DNA of 20,879 nucleotides, taken from the IMG/VR virus record IMGVR_UViG_3300015371_000222, positions 1-20,879 of that record. The stretch is one strand, 5' to 3'. This DNA is from a virus. The translations under genes and the position numbers were made by a program. Each line of letters opens with the position of its first letter. Position 1 is the stretch's first letter. Shown here piece by piece: positions 15,418 to 20,832 of the stretch. The notes below the pieces were generated by a model that was given only the letters and a program-made list of their open reading frames with translations, was not told the origin of the DNA and made no database searches.

Positions 15418-15589
15418 CAGTCTTCCGATCTTCCGGGGCGAACCTATCTATCTCTTGGACCATCCGTCGGATTACGGCATCTACCCATCCCATAGCGATT
15501 AGCTCGCCCTTGGACTTGCCAAGGTGGTAGACGAGGAAATAGCCGGTTACGTTCATGACAAGCAGCACCACTAGGTCAGCGTTAGTCAT
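15407..15589 (-). CDS. Small membrane protein
   Basis: A 60-residue protein with one hydrophobic segment (about residues 4-24, from DLVVLLVMNVTGYFLVYHLG) followed by a basic and charged C-terminal part (VIRRMVQEIDRFAPEDRK). It is probably anchored with one transmembrane helix and a cytoplasmic tail. ATG 15589 is preceded by GGAGG at good spacing and overlaps the upstream gene by 8 nt; the end overlaps the next gene by 11 nt. It may contribute to lysogen traits or exclusion, but nothing proves it. A holin role is conceivable, though it is remote from the endolysin and on the other strand. Confidence 0.6.
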   Translation of the reverse strand: MTNADLVVLLVMNVTGYFLVYHLGKSKGELIAMGWVDAVIRRMVQEIDRFAPEDRKTDGC

Positions 15590-15872
15590 GCTCGATCCTC
15601 CGGATAAACTCCACCCGGTAGGTGATGCGGCCTAGTCCCTCGTGGGCTTCTGCCTGATAGCCATTGACGTAGGCGTAATGCCGATGGGCGAGTGAGCCGG
15701 TGCGGCGATTCAGTGTGTCGTGCCGCTCAGTGCCGCACACCCGGCAGGACAAGACGAGCCGGATGAATGCAGCGTTCTGGCTCTCGGCTCGTCCTACTGC
15801 CCAGTTGTGCCCGAAGGTTCGGCAATGCAAATAGCCGTCGGAGTATCCGTCCGGGACCTTGGGCTTAGGCAT
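15582..15872 (-). CDS. GHxW/CxxC zinc-ribbon-like phage protein
   Basis: A 96-residue protein beginning at ATG 15872, where GGAAGG lies about 8 nt upstream. An upstream extension in the same frame crosses the preceding gene and is rejected. The sequence has CRTFGHNW near residue 17-24 and CRVCGTER near 47-54, giving a probable C-x-x-x-GH-x-W ... CxxC metal site. A following HRHYAYVNGY is also typical. This arrangement is widespread in small actinophage proteins of unknown function. Zinc binding and nucleic-acid contact are inferred. It overlaps both neighbours by 8 nt, so it belongs to one leftward operon. Confidence 0.7.
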   Translation of the reverse strand: MPKPKVPDGYSDGYLHCRTFGHNWAVGRAESQNAAFIRLVLSCRVCGTERHDTLNRRTGSLAHRHYAYVNGYQAEAHEGLGRITYRVEFIRRIEHD

Positions 15873-16242
15873 GTGACGGACCTTCCAAGGTGTCGGCAGC
15901 AGAGTGCAAGCGCTTGGCTTCCTGTTCCAGCGCATCGGCCGTTGCCCGGAGCTGAAGGACCTGCCGGTCGTTCTCACCCGCTTTGCGTCTAAGCATCGAC
16001 ACAATTTGAGCGGTAGGGCCGGAGAGTTTCGTTGGCTTGGATTCCCGGTGTTCTGCGTCCGGAACGTCGTAGTTGGCTCGGACGAATTGGTAGACGGCAT
16101 GACGAGCCGAACCGGATGATGCGTAGTCCGTCTGGTTAAAGACGATCTTGGATTCGTCTTCTACTATCGCCCGGAAGCGGTCACCATCGGGCTCTATCGT
16201 CACGTTCAAGCCAAGGGTTGTGGCGAGGCTAGGTCTGCCCAT
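15865..16242 (-). CDS. Hypothetical protein, first gene of leftward operon
   Basis: A 125-residue protein, the most promoter-proximal leftward gene. The N-terminal half appears to fold as a beta domain (LNVTIEPDGDRFRAIVEDES, then a helix SARHAVYQFVRANYDV). The C-terminal half (about 78-118) is a likely coiled coil (MLRRKAGENDRQVLQLRATA and following heptads). ATG 16242 has an AAAGGG Shine-Dalgarno. It might be a DNA- or partner-binding regulator, but no family is recognised. A 9/10 match to the repeated GGCTAGGTCC element overlaps its first codons (16227-16236). Confidence 0.65.
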   Translation of the reverse strand: MGRPSLATTLGLNVTIEPDGDRFRAIVEDESKIVFNQTDYASSGSARHAVYQFVRANYDVPDAEHRESKPTKLSGPTAQIVSMLRRKAGENDRQVLQLRATADALEQEAKRLHSAADTLEGPSHA

Positions 16243-16324
16243 CAGCTCTGTGCCCTTTCTGAAGGGGGTCCAATGCTACTCCGTGTTCCTGGACCGTAGC
16301 ATGACAGTGCTCATCAGTCATGGA

Positions 16325-16346
16325 AGATCTGGAAAATATCTGATCT
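16325..16346. promoter_or_regulatory. AT-rich dyad in the divergent control region
   Basis: AGATC (16325-16329) and GATCT (16342-16346) are symmetric around the AT-rich core ggaaaatat. It sits about 85-105 bp upstream of the leftward start, so it could be an operator for the leftward promoter. No clear -35/-10 pair was found on the minus strand. The function is inference. Confidence 0.3.
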
Positions 16347-16446
16347 AGCACATAGAGTGACGCTGAGACGAACCTTCGGTAAATATCGTGCAACGAACGT
16401 CCGGGATTGGTAGACGCTCAGTGCGATGATGGTTGGCGCACATCAG

Positions 16447-16475
16447 TTGACGTGCCATTACGTCTCGTGTATGGA
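16447..16475 (+). promoter_or_regulatory. Sigma70-like promoter for the rightward operon
   Basis: TTGACG (16447-16452), a 17-bp spacer, and TATGGA (16470-16475) form a close match to the vegetative consensus. Transcription would start near 16482 and leave a leader of about 185 nt before the exonuclease gene, containing two hairpins. It is the best promoter seen between the divergent operons. Confidence 0.55.
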
Positions 16476-16525
16476 TGGTGGGCGCATCCGTCCTATCCCC
16501 AACGGACGGAGCTTTGGCAGACGTA

Positions 16526-16552
16526 GCTCCGGGCGCGACGAAGCCCCGGAGC
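16526..16552 (+). promoter_or_regulatory. GC-rich hairpin in the rightward leader
   Basis: GCTCCGGG (16526-16533) and CCCGGAGC (16545-16552) make a perfect 8-bp stem with an 11-nt loop. GGAGC just upstream (16508-16512) can pair with GCTCC instead, giving a choice of folds. Attenuation or leader control is possible; no T-run follows. Confidence 0.45.
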
Positions 16553-16578
16553 AAGCGTCTAGGGCACTGACGCCTATT

Positions 16579-16608
16579 AGTTAACGGGACCTAGCCTTCC
16601 CGCTAACT
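16579..16608. repeat. AGTTAaCGGGA inverted repeat with repeat copy 2
   Basis: AGTTAACGGGA (16579-16589) mirrors TCCCGCTAACT (16598-16608) at 10 of 11 positions, with an 8-nt loop. The 10-mer GGACCTAGCC (16587-16596), the reverse complement of the other copies, spans the arm-loop border, and the right arm contains GCTAAC, the hexamer clustered at the right end of the window. A regulatory binding site is likely. Confidence 0.5.
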
Positions 16609-16666
16609 GACGACGTCCCTATTGCTCTTCCCGGGGCTCCGTCACCCTAGCCAAAGGACTTGATTA

Positions 16667-17509
16667 ATGCCTAGCCATAGGCCGTACGCCAACGACCCAA
16701 CGGCTCCCCCATCAGTGACCCAAGTTCTGGGCACTCTCGACAAGCCGGGCTTGCCCTGGGGTGCAGCGAGGGAGACGGCTCGCTTTGCCGTGCACCATAC
16801 CTCCCAATGGGTAGACCTGCCATCTGATCAAGCGTCATCGATTCTAGCCCGTCACCATCGGGGGGTTTGGGATCACCGCGCACTCTTGGGCTCAGCGCTG
16901 CACGAGATTAACGCATTGTGGTGCTCCGGGCACTCAGTGCGCATCGGGGCAGTCATCGATGGAATCCGCAATAGATCACGTCTCTGGCAGCAAATGGATC
17001 GGAGTGCGATCTATGCAGAGATAGAGCCAATGGCCAACGGCCTAACGCAATTCTGGCGTGACATCAGGCCGGAAACGCTGTCGTGGGAGCAGGTCGTCCG
17101 GTATCGGCCCGGGAATCCGGACGTTGACTACATCGGCACATTGGATTGGCGTGCCGTGATCAAGGGTCGTCCCATCATTCTGGACCTGAAGACGACGGGC
17201 TCTGCTCACGGCAAGGGCAAGTACTTTGACCAATGGCGCTTGCAGCTCGCTGCCTACCGGTACGCCAACGAGGCCGTTTGCTATGACGATGCCGACAGGG
17301 AGGTCAGTACGGCCGTCCTGCCGGATGTGGATGGGGCAGCGATCGTGCATCTCTACAAGGACGGGCTCTGCGAGCTTCAGCCCGTGCAGGCCGGCCCACG
17401 TGAGCACGAGGTTTTCCTGGCGCTCCGACGAGTCTTCGGGTGGCGCTCCGACGAGGGAACCGTCAGCGGGGCCGGAGAGCTGTCTGCCTACAGGGCGGTC
17501 CCGTTATGA
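16667..17509 (+). CDS. PD-(D/E)XK exonuclease (RecB/Cas4/lambda-exo-like)
   Basis: A 280-residue nuclease expected to resect double-strand ends and load single strands for the annealing protein four genes on. Key residues fit PD-(D/E)XK: D160 in GTLDWRAV, D173 with L-K175 in IILDLKTTG, and a downstream Q-x-x-x-Y at Q193-Y197 (QLAAY). N-terminal residues, including TQVLGTLDKPGLPWGAARE and ARHHRGVWDHRALLGSALHE, match the helical region of phage RecB-like nucleases. ATG 16667 has AAAGGA 8 nt upstream. It is the first rightward gene after the control region. The stop overlaps the next ATG. Pairing with Bet makes recombination its likely job. Confidence 0.85.
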   Translation: MPSHRPYANDPTAPPSVTQVLGTLDKPGLPWGAARETARFAVHHTSQWVDLPSDQASSILARHHRGVWDHRALLGSALHEINALWCSGHSVRIGAVIDGIRNRSRLWQQMDRSAIYAEIEPMANGLTQFWRDIRPETLSWEQVVRYRPGNPDVDYIGTLDWRAVIKGRPIILDLKTTGSAHGKGKYFDQWRLQLAAYRYANEAVCYDDADREVSTAVLPDVDGAAIVHLYKDGLCELQPVQAGPREHEVFLALRRVFGWRSDEGTVSGAGELSAYRAVPL

Positions 17510-17802
17510 GCGCAACCGTCATGTCAGCAACCGAACTTGGCAAGCAGCTCGGAGTGTCCTCTCAAACGGTCTACCGATCGGTGGAACGTGGAGACATCAG
17601 GGCAATCCGCATCGGACGACGCATCCTCATCCCTAAGGCCGAAGCGGAGCGGCTGCTAGCGAGCAGTAACGGCCGACCGGCCGACGAGACAGATCAGCTC
17701 GTGCAAACCGTCGTAGGGCTAGTGCTCGAATGGTCAAAGCTTGCCATTGAGATCCGGGAGCTTACTAAGCGCTTGACTGAACTCTTGGGGGAGCTGCAAT
17801 GA
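17506..17802 (+). CDS. Excisionase/MerR-like HTH protein
   Basis: A 98-residue protein with an N-terminal helix-turn-helix of the HTH_17/excisionase kind (ATELGKQLGVSSQTVYRS, then IRIGRRILIPKAEAERLL), about residues 8-52. The C-terminal part is a coiled-coil-like helix (LEWSKLAIEIRELTKRLTEL) possibly for dimerisation. ATG 17506 is overlapped with the exonuclease stop (ATGA). A start at 17521 would give a shorter version. Such proteins bind DNA and control transcription or site-specific recombination. With a serine integrase, an excision role is not established; a regulator of early genes is as likely. Confidence 0.75.
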   Translation: MSATVMSATELGKQLGVSSQTVYRSVERGDIRAIRIGRRILIPKAEAERLLASSNGRPADETDQLVQTVVGLVLEWSKLAIEIRELTKRLTELLGELQ

Positions 17803-17993
17803 TCACCTGGACTTACCGGAATTGGGTCGATCTAGCCAAGGGCGATCTTGACCGTTGGATGCGCGACAAGATGGCCGACGGGGAGCGAGATACGTTTGAG
17901 CAGCGATGCGGTGAACATCTTGAGCTTGTGCTCACCGGGTTCTGGTTCGCTGCCAAGGGCGCCGGAGTGCTTTCTGACGAGGGGCCACAATGA
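17799..17993 (+). CDS. Small hypothetical protein
   Basis: A 64-residue protein, coupled at both ends: ATG 17799 overlaps the previous stop (ATGA), and its own stop overlaps the annealing-protein start. It is helical and charged (LAKGDLDRWMRDKMADGERD, then EHLELVLTGFWFAAKGAGV) without metal, nuclease or membrane motif. The position in the exonuclease-annealase operon suggests an accessory role in recombination, but that is only context. It may also be an adaptor or inhibitor. Confidence 0.6.
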   Translation: MITWTYRNWVDLAKGDLDRWMRDKMADGERDTFEQRCGEHLELVLTGFWFAAKGAGVLSDEGPQ

Positions 17994-18895
17994 GCCTCGT
18001 TCCTGCCTCATCAGTCCGGGAGTCAATGGACCTGATCAAGCGGACCATTGCCAAGGGAGCGACCGATCTAGAGCTTGAGCTATTCGTTCGGCAGTGCGAG
18101 CGGACTGGGCTTGATCCGTTTGCCCGTCAGATATATGCGATCAAGCGATGGGATGCGAGCGTCGGCGCTGAGGTGATGCAGACACAAGTATCAATCGATG
18201 GGCTTCGCACCCTTGCCGCTGATACCAACGAGATGGGCGGTCAAGATGGACCGTTCTGGTGCGGCCTAGACGGCTACTGGCTGGACGTCTGGCTTGAGCC
18301 GGAGCCGCCGAAAGCTGCCCGGGTAATCGTCATCAGGTCTGCGAACGGGACCCAAGCTCGATTCACGGGAACGGCTCTGTGGTCCTCATATGCGCAGACG
18401 AAACGTGATGGCTCGCTGAATCGGATGTGGGCTCAGATGGGAGCAGAGATGCTCGCAAAGTGTGCGGAAGCATTGGCTCTGCGCAAGGCCTTCCCTCAGC
18501 GACTTAGTGGTCTGTATACGAGTGACGAAATGGGTCAAGCAGACGGACATGCCCCCGTCCGGGTTGAACCGCCGGAGAGGCCGCTAGAACCCCCGGAGAA
18601 GCCCGCCGACCCCCTTCCGGCAGTGCTCGCCCATCCGACCGATCCGGAGCCGTCAGAGGCGAATCTAGGCGGCAATCCGGGGACGCTCGGAGCCGAATCG
18701 AGTGAGCGGGTCCAGAATCGGATGCGGCAGCGGGTCAGCGAGGAAATGGGCCGATTGACAGCAGCTCAACGGTCATCGGCTCTCGCATTAGGGGACGCTA
18801 AGCATCTCCGCTTACCAGACGAGCAATCGTTTACGTCTGAGGATGCCAACGGGTGGCTCATCATCTTTGCAAAGGTCAGATCTGATGCCAGCTAA
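17990..18895 (+). CDS. bet: Bet/RecT-type single-strand annealing protein
   Basis: A 301-residue protein that anneals complementary single strands. Conserved family segments are visible: LFVRQCERTGLDPFARQIY (about 30-50), QVSIDGLRTLA near 66-76, and WAQMGAEMLAKCAEALALRK (about 146-166). The rest of the core follows (AFPQRLSGLYTSDEM). A proline-rich linker (about 186-215) leads to an alpha-helical C terminus, which may bind host SSB or a partner as in lambda Beta. It overlaps the previous gene by 4 nt. With the upstream PD-(D/E)XK nuclease and downstream resolvase it forms a complete recombination set. No polymerase or helicase is near. Confidence 0.9.
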   Translation: MSLVPASSVRESMDLIKRTIAKGATDLELELFVRQCERTGLDPFARQIYAIKRWDASVGAEVMQTQVSIDGLRTLAADTNEMGGQDGPFWCGLDGYWLDVWLEPEPPKAARVIVIRSANGTQARFTGTALWSSYAQTKRDGSLNRMWAQMGAEMLAKCAEALALRKAFPQRLSGLYTSDEMGQADGHAPVRVEPPERPLEPPEKPADPLPAVLAHPTDPEPSEANLGGNPGTLGAESSERVQNRMRQRVSEEMGRLTAAQRSSALALGDAKHLRLPDEQSFTSEDANGWLIIFAKVRSDAS

Positions 18896-19238
18896 TGAGC
18901 GTCGCAAAGGGCATGATGCTGAGCGAGCCGTAGCCCGGTATCTCAAGGATCACGGCTACCCGCTTGCGATCACGACTCGTCAAGCCAATGCCCATGACGG
19001 GATCGCACTCGCTGAGGACGTGATTGGCGTACCCGGCGTCAGCATCGAAGTCAAGAACCGTCGGGCATTGGCCATCGGTCCAGCGCTCAGACAAGCAGCG
19101 ATCCAAGGTGGGCCGGACAAGGTGGCGCTCGTCGTCGTCAAGCCGGTGGGGATCGGGCTTGAGTCTGTGGGCGATTGGTGGGCGATCAGCTATATGCGCC
19201 ACATGATCGGTCTACTGCCGGAGGAGGGAGCGCTATGA
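18885..19238 (+). CDS. Holliday-junction resolvase, Hjc/RusA-like nuclease
   Basis: A 117-residue PD-(D/E)XK nuclease. Motifs are RRKGHDAERAVARYLKDHGY at the N terminus (E13 a likely metal ligand), then D45 in EDVIGVPG, and E55-x-K57 in IEVKNR. The final part has VVVKPVGIG and a WWAISY strand. The compact all-in-one form resembles Hjc and phage four-way-junction resolvases that cut branched DNA. ATG 18885 overlaps the annealing protein by 11 nt, with AAAGG about 9 nt upstream. A role in resolving recombination or packaging branches fits the operon. Its substrate specificity is inferred. Confidence 0.8.
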   Translation: MPANERRKGHDAERAVARYLKDHGYPLAITTRQANAHDGIALAEDVIGVPGVSIEVKNRRALAIGPALRQAAIQGGPDKVALVVVKPVGIGLESVGDWWAISYMRHMIGLLPEEGAL

Positions 19239-19405
19239 ACGATCAGCCCTTGCCTGCCAAGGTCAAGCTCCTAACCGATGTCGAGTGCGGCAAGTGCGGT
19301 TGCGTCTGTCTGTATGGGACGCCACCTCCGACGGTTGCCGTCTGCGATTGCGACTGTCACGACACAGCTCGTGCTTGGTGGGGTATCAAGCCTTGGCGCA
19401 AATAG
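19235..19405 (+). CDS. Small cysteine-rich protein
   Basis: A 56-residue protein with a dense cysteine set, VECGKCGCVCLYG, then CDCDCHD. This suggests a small metal-binding knuckle, probably zinc. ATG 19235 has a strong Shine-Dalgarno (GGAGGAGGGAG) and overlaps the resolvase stop (ATGA). It has no other features and ends in WWGIKPWRK. Similar zinc peptides are found in actinophages with no assigned role. It overlaps the next gene by 13 nt. Confidence 0.6.
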   Translation: MNDQPLPAKVKLLTDVECGKCGCVCLYGTPPPTVAVCDCDCHDTARAWWGIKPWRK

Positions 19406-19581
19406 ACAGAGACCAACTACTCAACGAGTACCGACGGCTTAAACGTCTGATGCTCCAAACGGGACTAGAGCCCGTCATCATGAATGAGCGATTGCTAGAC
19501 GGCTTTTCGGATATCGAGCTGGCAGCGCTCGTCAAGGATTGCTCGCTCAGGCTAATGGCCATACATCGGATGGAATCGTGA
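19393..19581 (+). CDS. Small helical hypothetical protein
   Basis: A 62-residue protein; TTG 19393 is used as the start, since it has a GGTGGGG tract upstream and overlaps the prior gene by 13 nt. It is all-helical and charged (QIDRDQLLNEYRRLKRLMLQ, then DIELAALVKDCSLRLMAIHR). ATG 19450 is a shorter alternative. The function is unknown. It is the last gene before an AT-rich, origin-like block. Confidence 0.5.
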   Translation: MAQIDRDQLLNEYRRLKRLMLQTGLEPVIMNERLLDGFSDIELAALVKDCSLRLMAIHRMES

Positions 19582-19607
19582 TAGTGCGGATCACTGAAGC
19601 CAACCTG

Positions 19608-19773
19608 ATATCCACAGGCTCCTCGTGCGGGCGCGCGCGATTATTGAATAAATACTCTTAAACCTTTGTTTACAACCCCTAATGATATATAACTAAAAAC
19701 ACAAACAGTTGAGTTGTTCAAACAGTCTGTTTACCCAAGTAAACGGGGTGTTATCTTTAAGGGTTTGCGCGCG
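19608..19773. other. AT-rich origin-like region
   Basis: A sharp composition change. GCGCGCGCG (19631-19639) and GCGCGCG (19767-19773) bracket about 127 bp that are strongly A/T rich, in a window otherwise GC rich. ATATCCACA at 19608-19616 differs from the DnaA box TTATCCACA at one base. Within lie GTTTAC (19668, 19729), inverted GTAAAC (19739), direct repeats CAAACAGT (19702, 19719) and palindromes such as AAACAGTCTGTTT (19720-19732). A replication origin, or a cluster of promoters and operators for the next genes, fits. TTGTTT (19666) and TATAAC (19688) with a 16-bp spacer could be a promoter. Confidence 0.5.
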
Positions 19774-19777
19774 AGGA

Positions 19778-20122
19778 ATGGACAACGTAAAGCCCATCAG
19801 GGCTATCAGACGGATGCTAATTGAGCGGGTTAGCTACGAGCAGGCATTGAGTGAGCAAATGGGAAACCATCAGGGCAGTGACGATCCGTTCTACAGCAGC
19901 GGTACTTGGTTCCGGCTACGTCTCGGCATCCTTCAGCGAGACGAGTACAAGTGTCAGATCAGGGGCACTGTCTGTGCAGGACGAGCCGACAGGGTAGATC
20001 ACATCGTCCCAAGGTCTAAGGGTGGCAGTGATCATCCGACGAATCTTCAGGCTTCGTGCAAGCCGTGCAATACACAGAAGAAGGATCGGGTACTCAGCCC
20101 GGTTCAAACGGTCAAGTGGTAA
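19778..20122 (+). CDS. HNH endonuclease
   Basis: A 114-residue nuclease. C59 and C66 lie before the core DHIVPRSKGGSDHPTNL (D74, H75, N89), then CKPCN with C94 and C97. This is the zinc-structured HNH fold (compare C...C, DH, GG, N, C-x-x-C). HNH proteins encoded beside terminases often work with TerL in cos cleavage, and this one lies about 760 bp before the presumed cos end, in line with that. The start is uncertain: ATG 19778 is preceded by a GAGGA placed too close. GTG 19748, TTG 19709 and ATG 19814 are alternatives. It might also be a homing endonuclease. Confidence 0.85.
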   Translation: MDNVKPIRAIRRMLIERVSYEQALSEQMGNHQGSDDPFYSSGTWFRLRLGILQRDEYKCQIRGTVCAGRADRVDHIVPRSKGGSDHPTNLQASCKPCNTQKKDRVLSPVQTVKW

Positions 20123-20133
20123 AGGACAGGACA

Positions 20134-20448
20134 ATGACGATCCTTTGGGAAGACCCACCTAAAGCTCCGAACGGCCGTCATAGCGGTCCAAGGGAGCGCA
20201 GTCCTCTTCGGCAGGAAGTCGATCAGATGGCAGAGCAGCTTGCCGCCTACCCCGGCCGCTGGGCGCGTCTTTGGATCTTCGAAGACAGGGACGAAGCGGA
20301 CAAGCGAGCAGCCTTCGTCCGATCGGCTTTCGGTCGTGGGTGGAACGTTGCGGTCCGGGAAACCGAAGACGGATGGGTGCTCTTCGCCCGGCTCAAGCCA
20401 GAGCTGGACGAGGACGCCGAGACGGAGCGAGAGCCGACCTTTCAGTGA
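20134..20448 (+). CDS. Hypothetical protein preceding the packaging end
   Basis: A 104-residue protein. Its first 35 residues are basic and proline rich (ILWEDPPKAPNGRHSGPRER), followed by a compact part (VDQMAEQLAAYPGRWARLWI, then RDEADKRAAFVRSAFGRGWN and VAVRETEDGWVLFARL). This helix-strand layout, with PGxWA and a terminal W-V-x-x-A-R strand, resembles a class of small actinophage proteins of unknown role found near replication genes. ATG 20134 has AAAGGA upstream. Because no small terminase was recognised, it could be one, but no HTH is visible, so this is speculative. Confidence 0.65.
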   Translation: MTILWEDPPKAPNGRHSGPRERSPLRQEVDQMAEQLAAYPGRWARLWIFEDRDEADKRAAFVRSAFGRGWNVAVRETEDGWVLFARLKPELDEDAETEREPTFQ

Positions 20449-20469
20449 CGATCAGCGTTTCCCCCTTTC

Positions 20470-20832
20470 GTTAGCGGGTCGTCACTGAGTGTGTGGCAGG
20501 TGCTGATGGTTCCCGGGCAGGGGATTGGGCCTCGGAGGCTGTCCAGTCGTCTGCTTAAAGCCCGGTGGCTAGGTCCTAATGGGTTCGTGCGTGCTCTGCG
20601 GGACCTAGCCACCATCACGAGTTAGCACAAGAATATGGATTGGCAAAGACCTTCACCACATGCTCGTCCCACCCCTCAGCTAGATAGAGCTGAAACGGCC
20701 CACCGGAAGCCGTCCGTGGACCAATGGCTAACCGACAAGGACCCCCAATGGTCGTGGGCCGGGGCAGGCAGGTCAGGTGGGGTAATTACGCTAACAAATG
20801 AAGCTAACGACCAATCCGGAATTCATGCTAAC
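20470..20832. repeat. Cluster of six GCTAAC/GTTAGC hexamers
   Basis: GCTAAC occurs at 20727, 20790, 20803 and 20827, and its reverse complement at 20470 and 20621, six copies in about 360 bp. Two plus-strand pairs are spaced 13 and 24 bp apart. A few scattered copies exist elsewhere (for instance 11324, 15144, 16602). The dense group, approaching the presumed cos end, suggests binding sites for terminase or a regulator. Confidence 0.5.
20564..20613. repeat. 13-bp perfect inverted repeat, repeat copies 3 and 4
   Basis: GGTGGCTAGGTCC (20564-20576) and GGACCTAGCCACC (20601-20613) are perfect arms with a 24-nt loop. Each arm contains the GGCTAGGTCC 10-mer. The structure could be a terminator for the rightward operon or a double binding site. 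No U-tract follows. Confidence 0.5.

Noticed and set aside
15582-16100. Extended version of the GHxW/CxxC zinc protein starting at 16100
   Set aside because: The extra 76 residues lie inside the upstream gene in another frame. ATG 15872 has a proper ribosome site and leaves the usual short overlap.
16345-16554. Minus-strand frame of 69 codons in the divergent control region
   Set aside because: It covers the plus-strand promoter and leader hairpins, has no convincing ribosome site, and shows no known fold.
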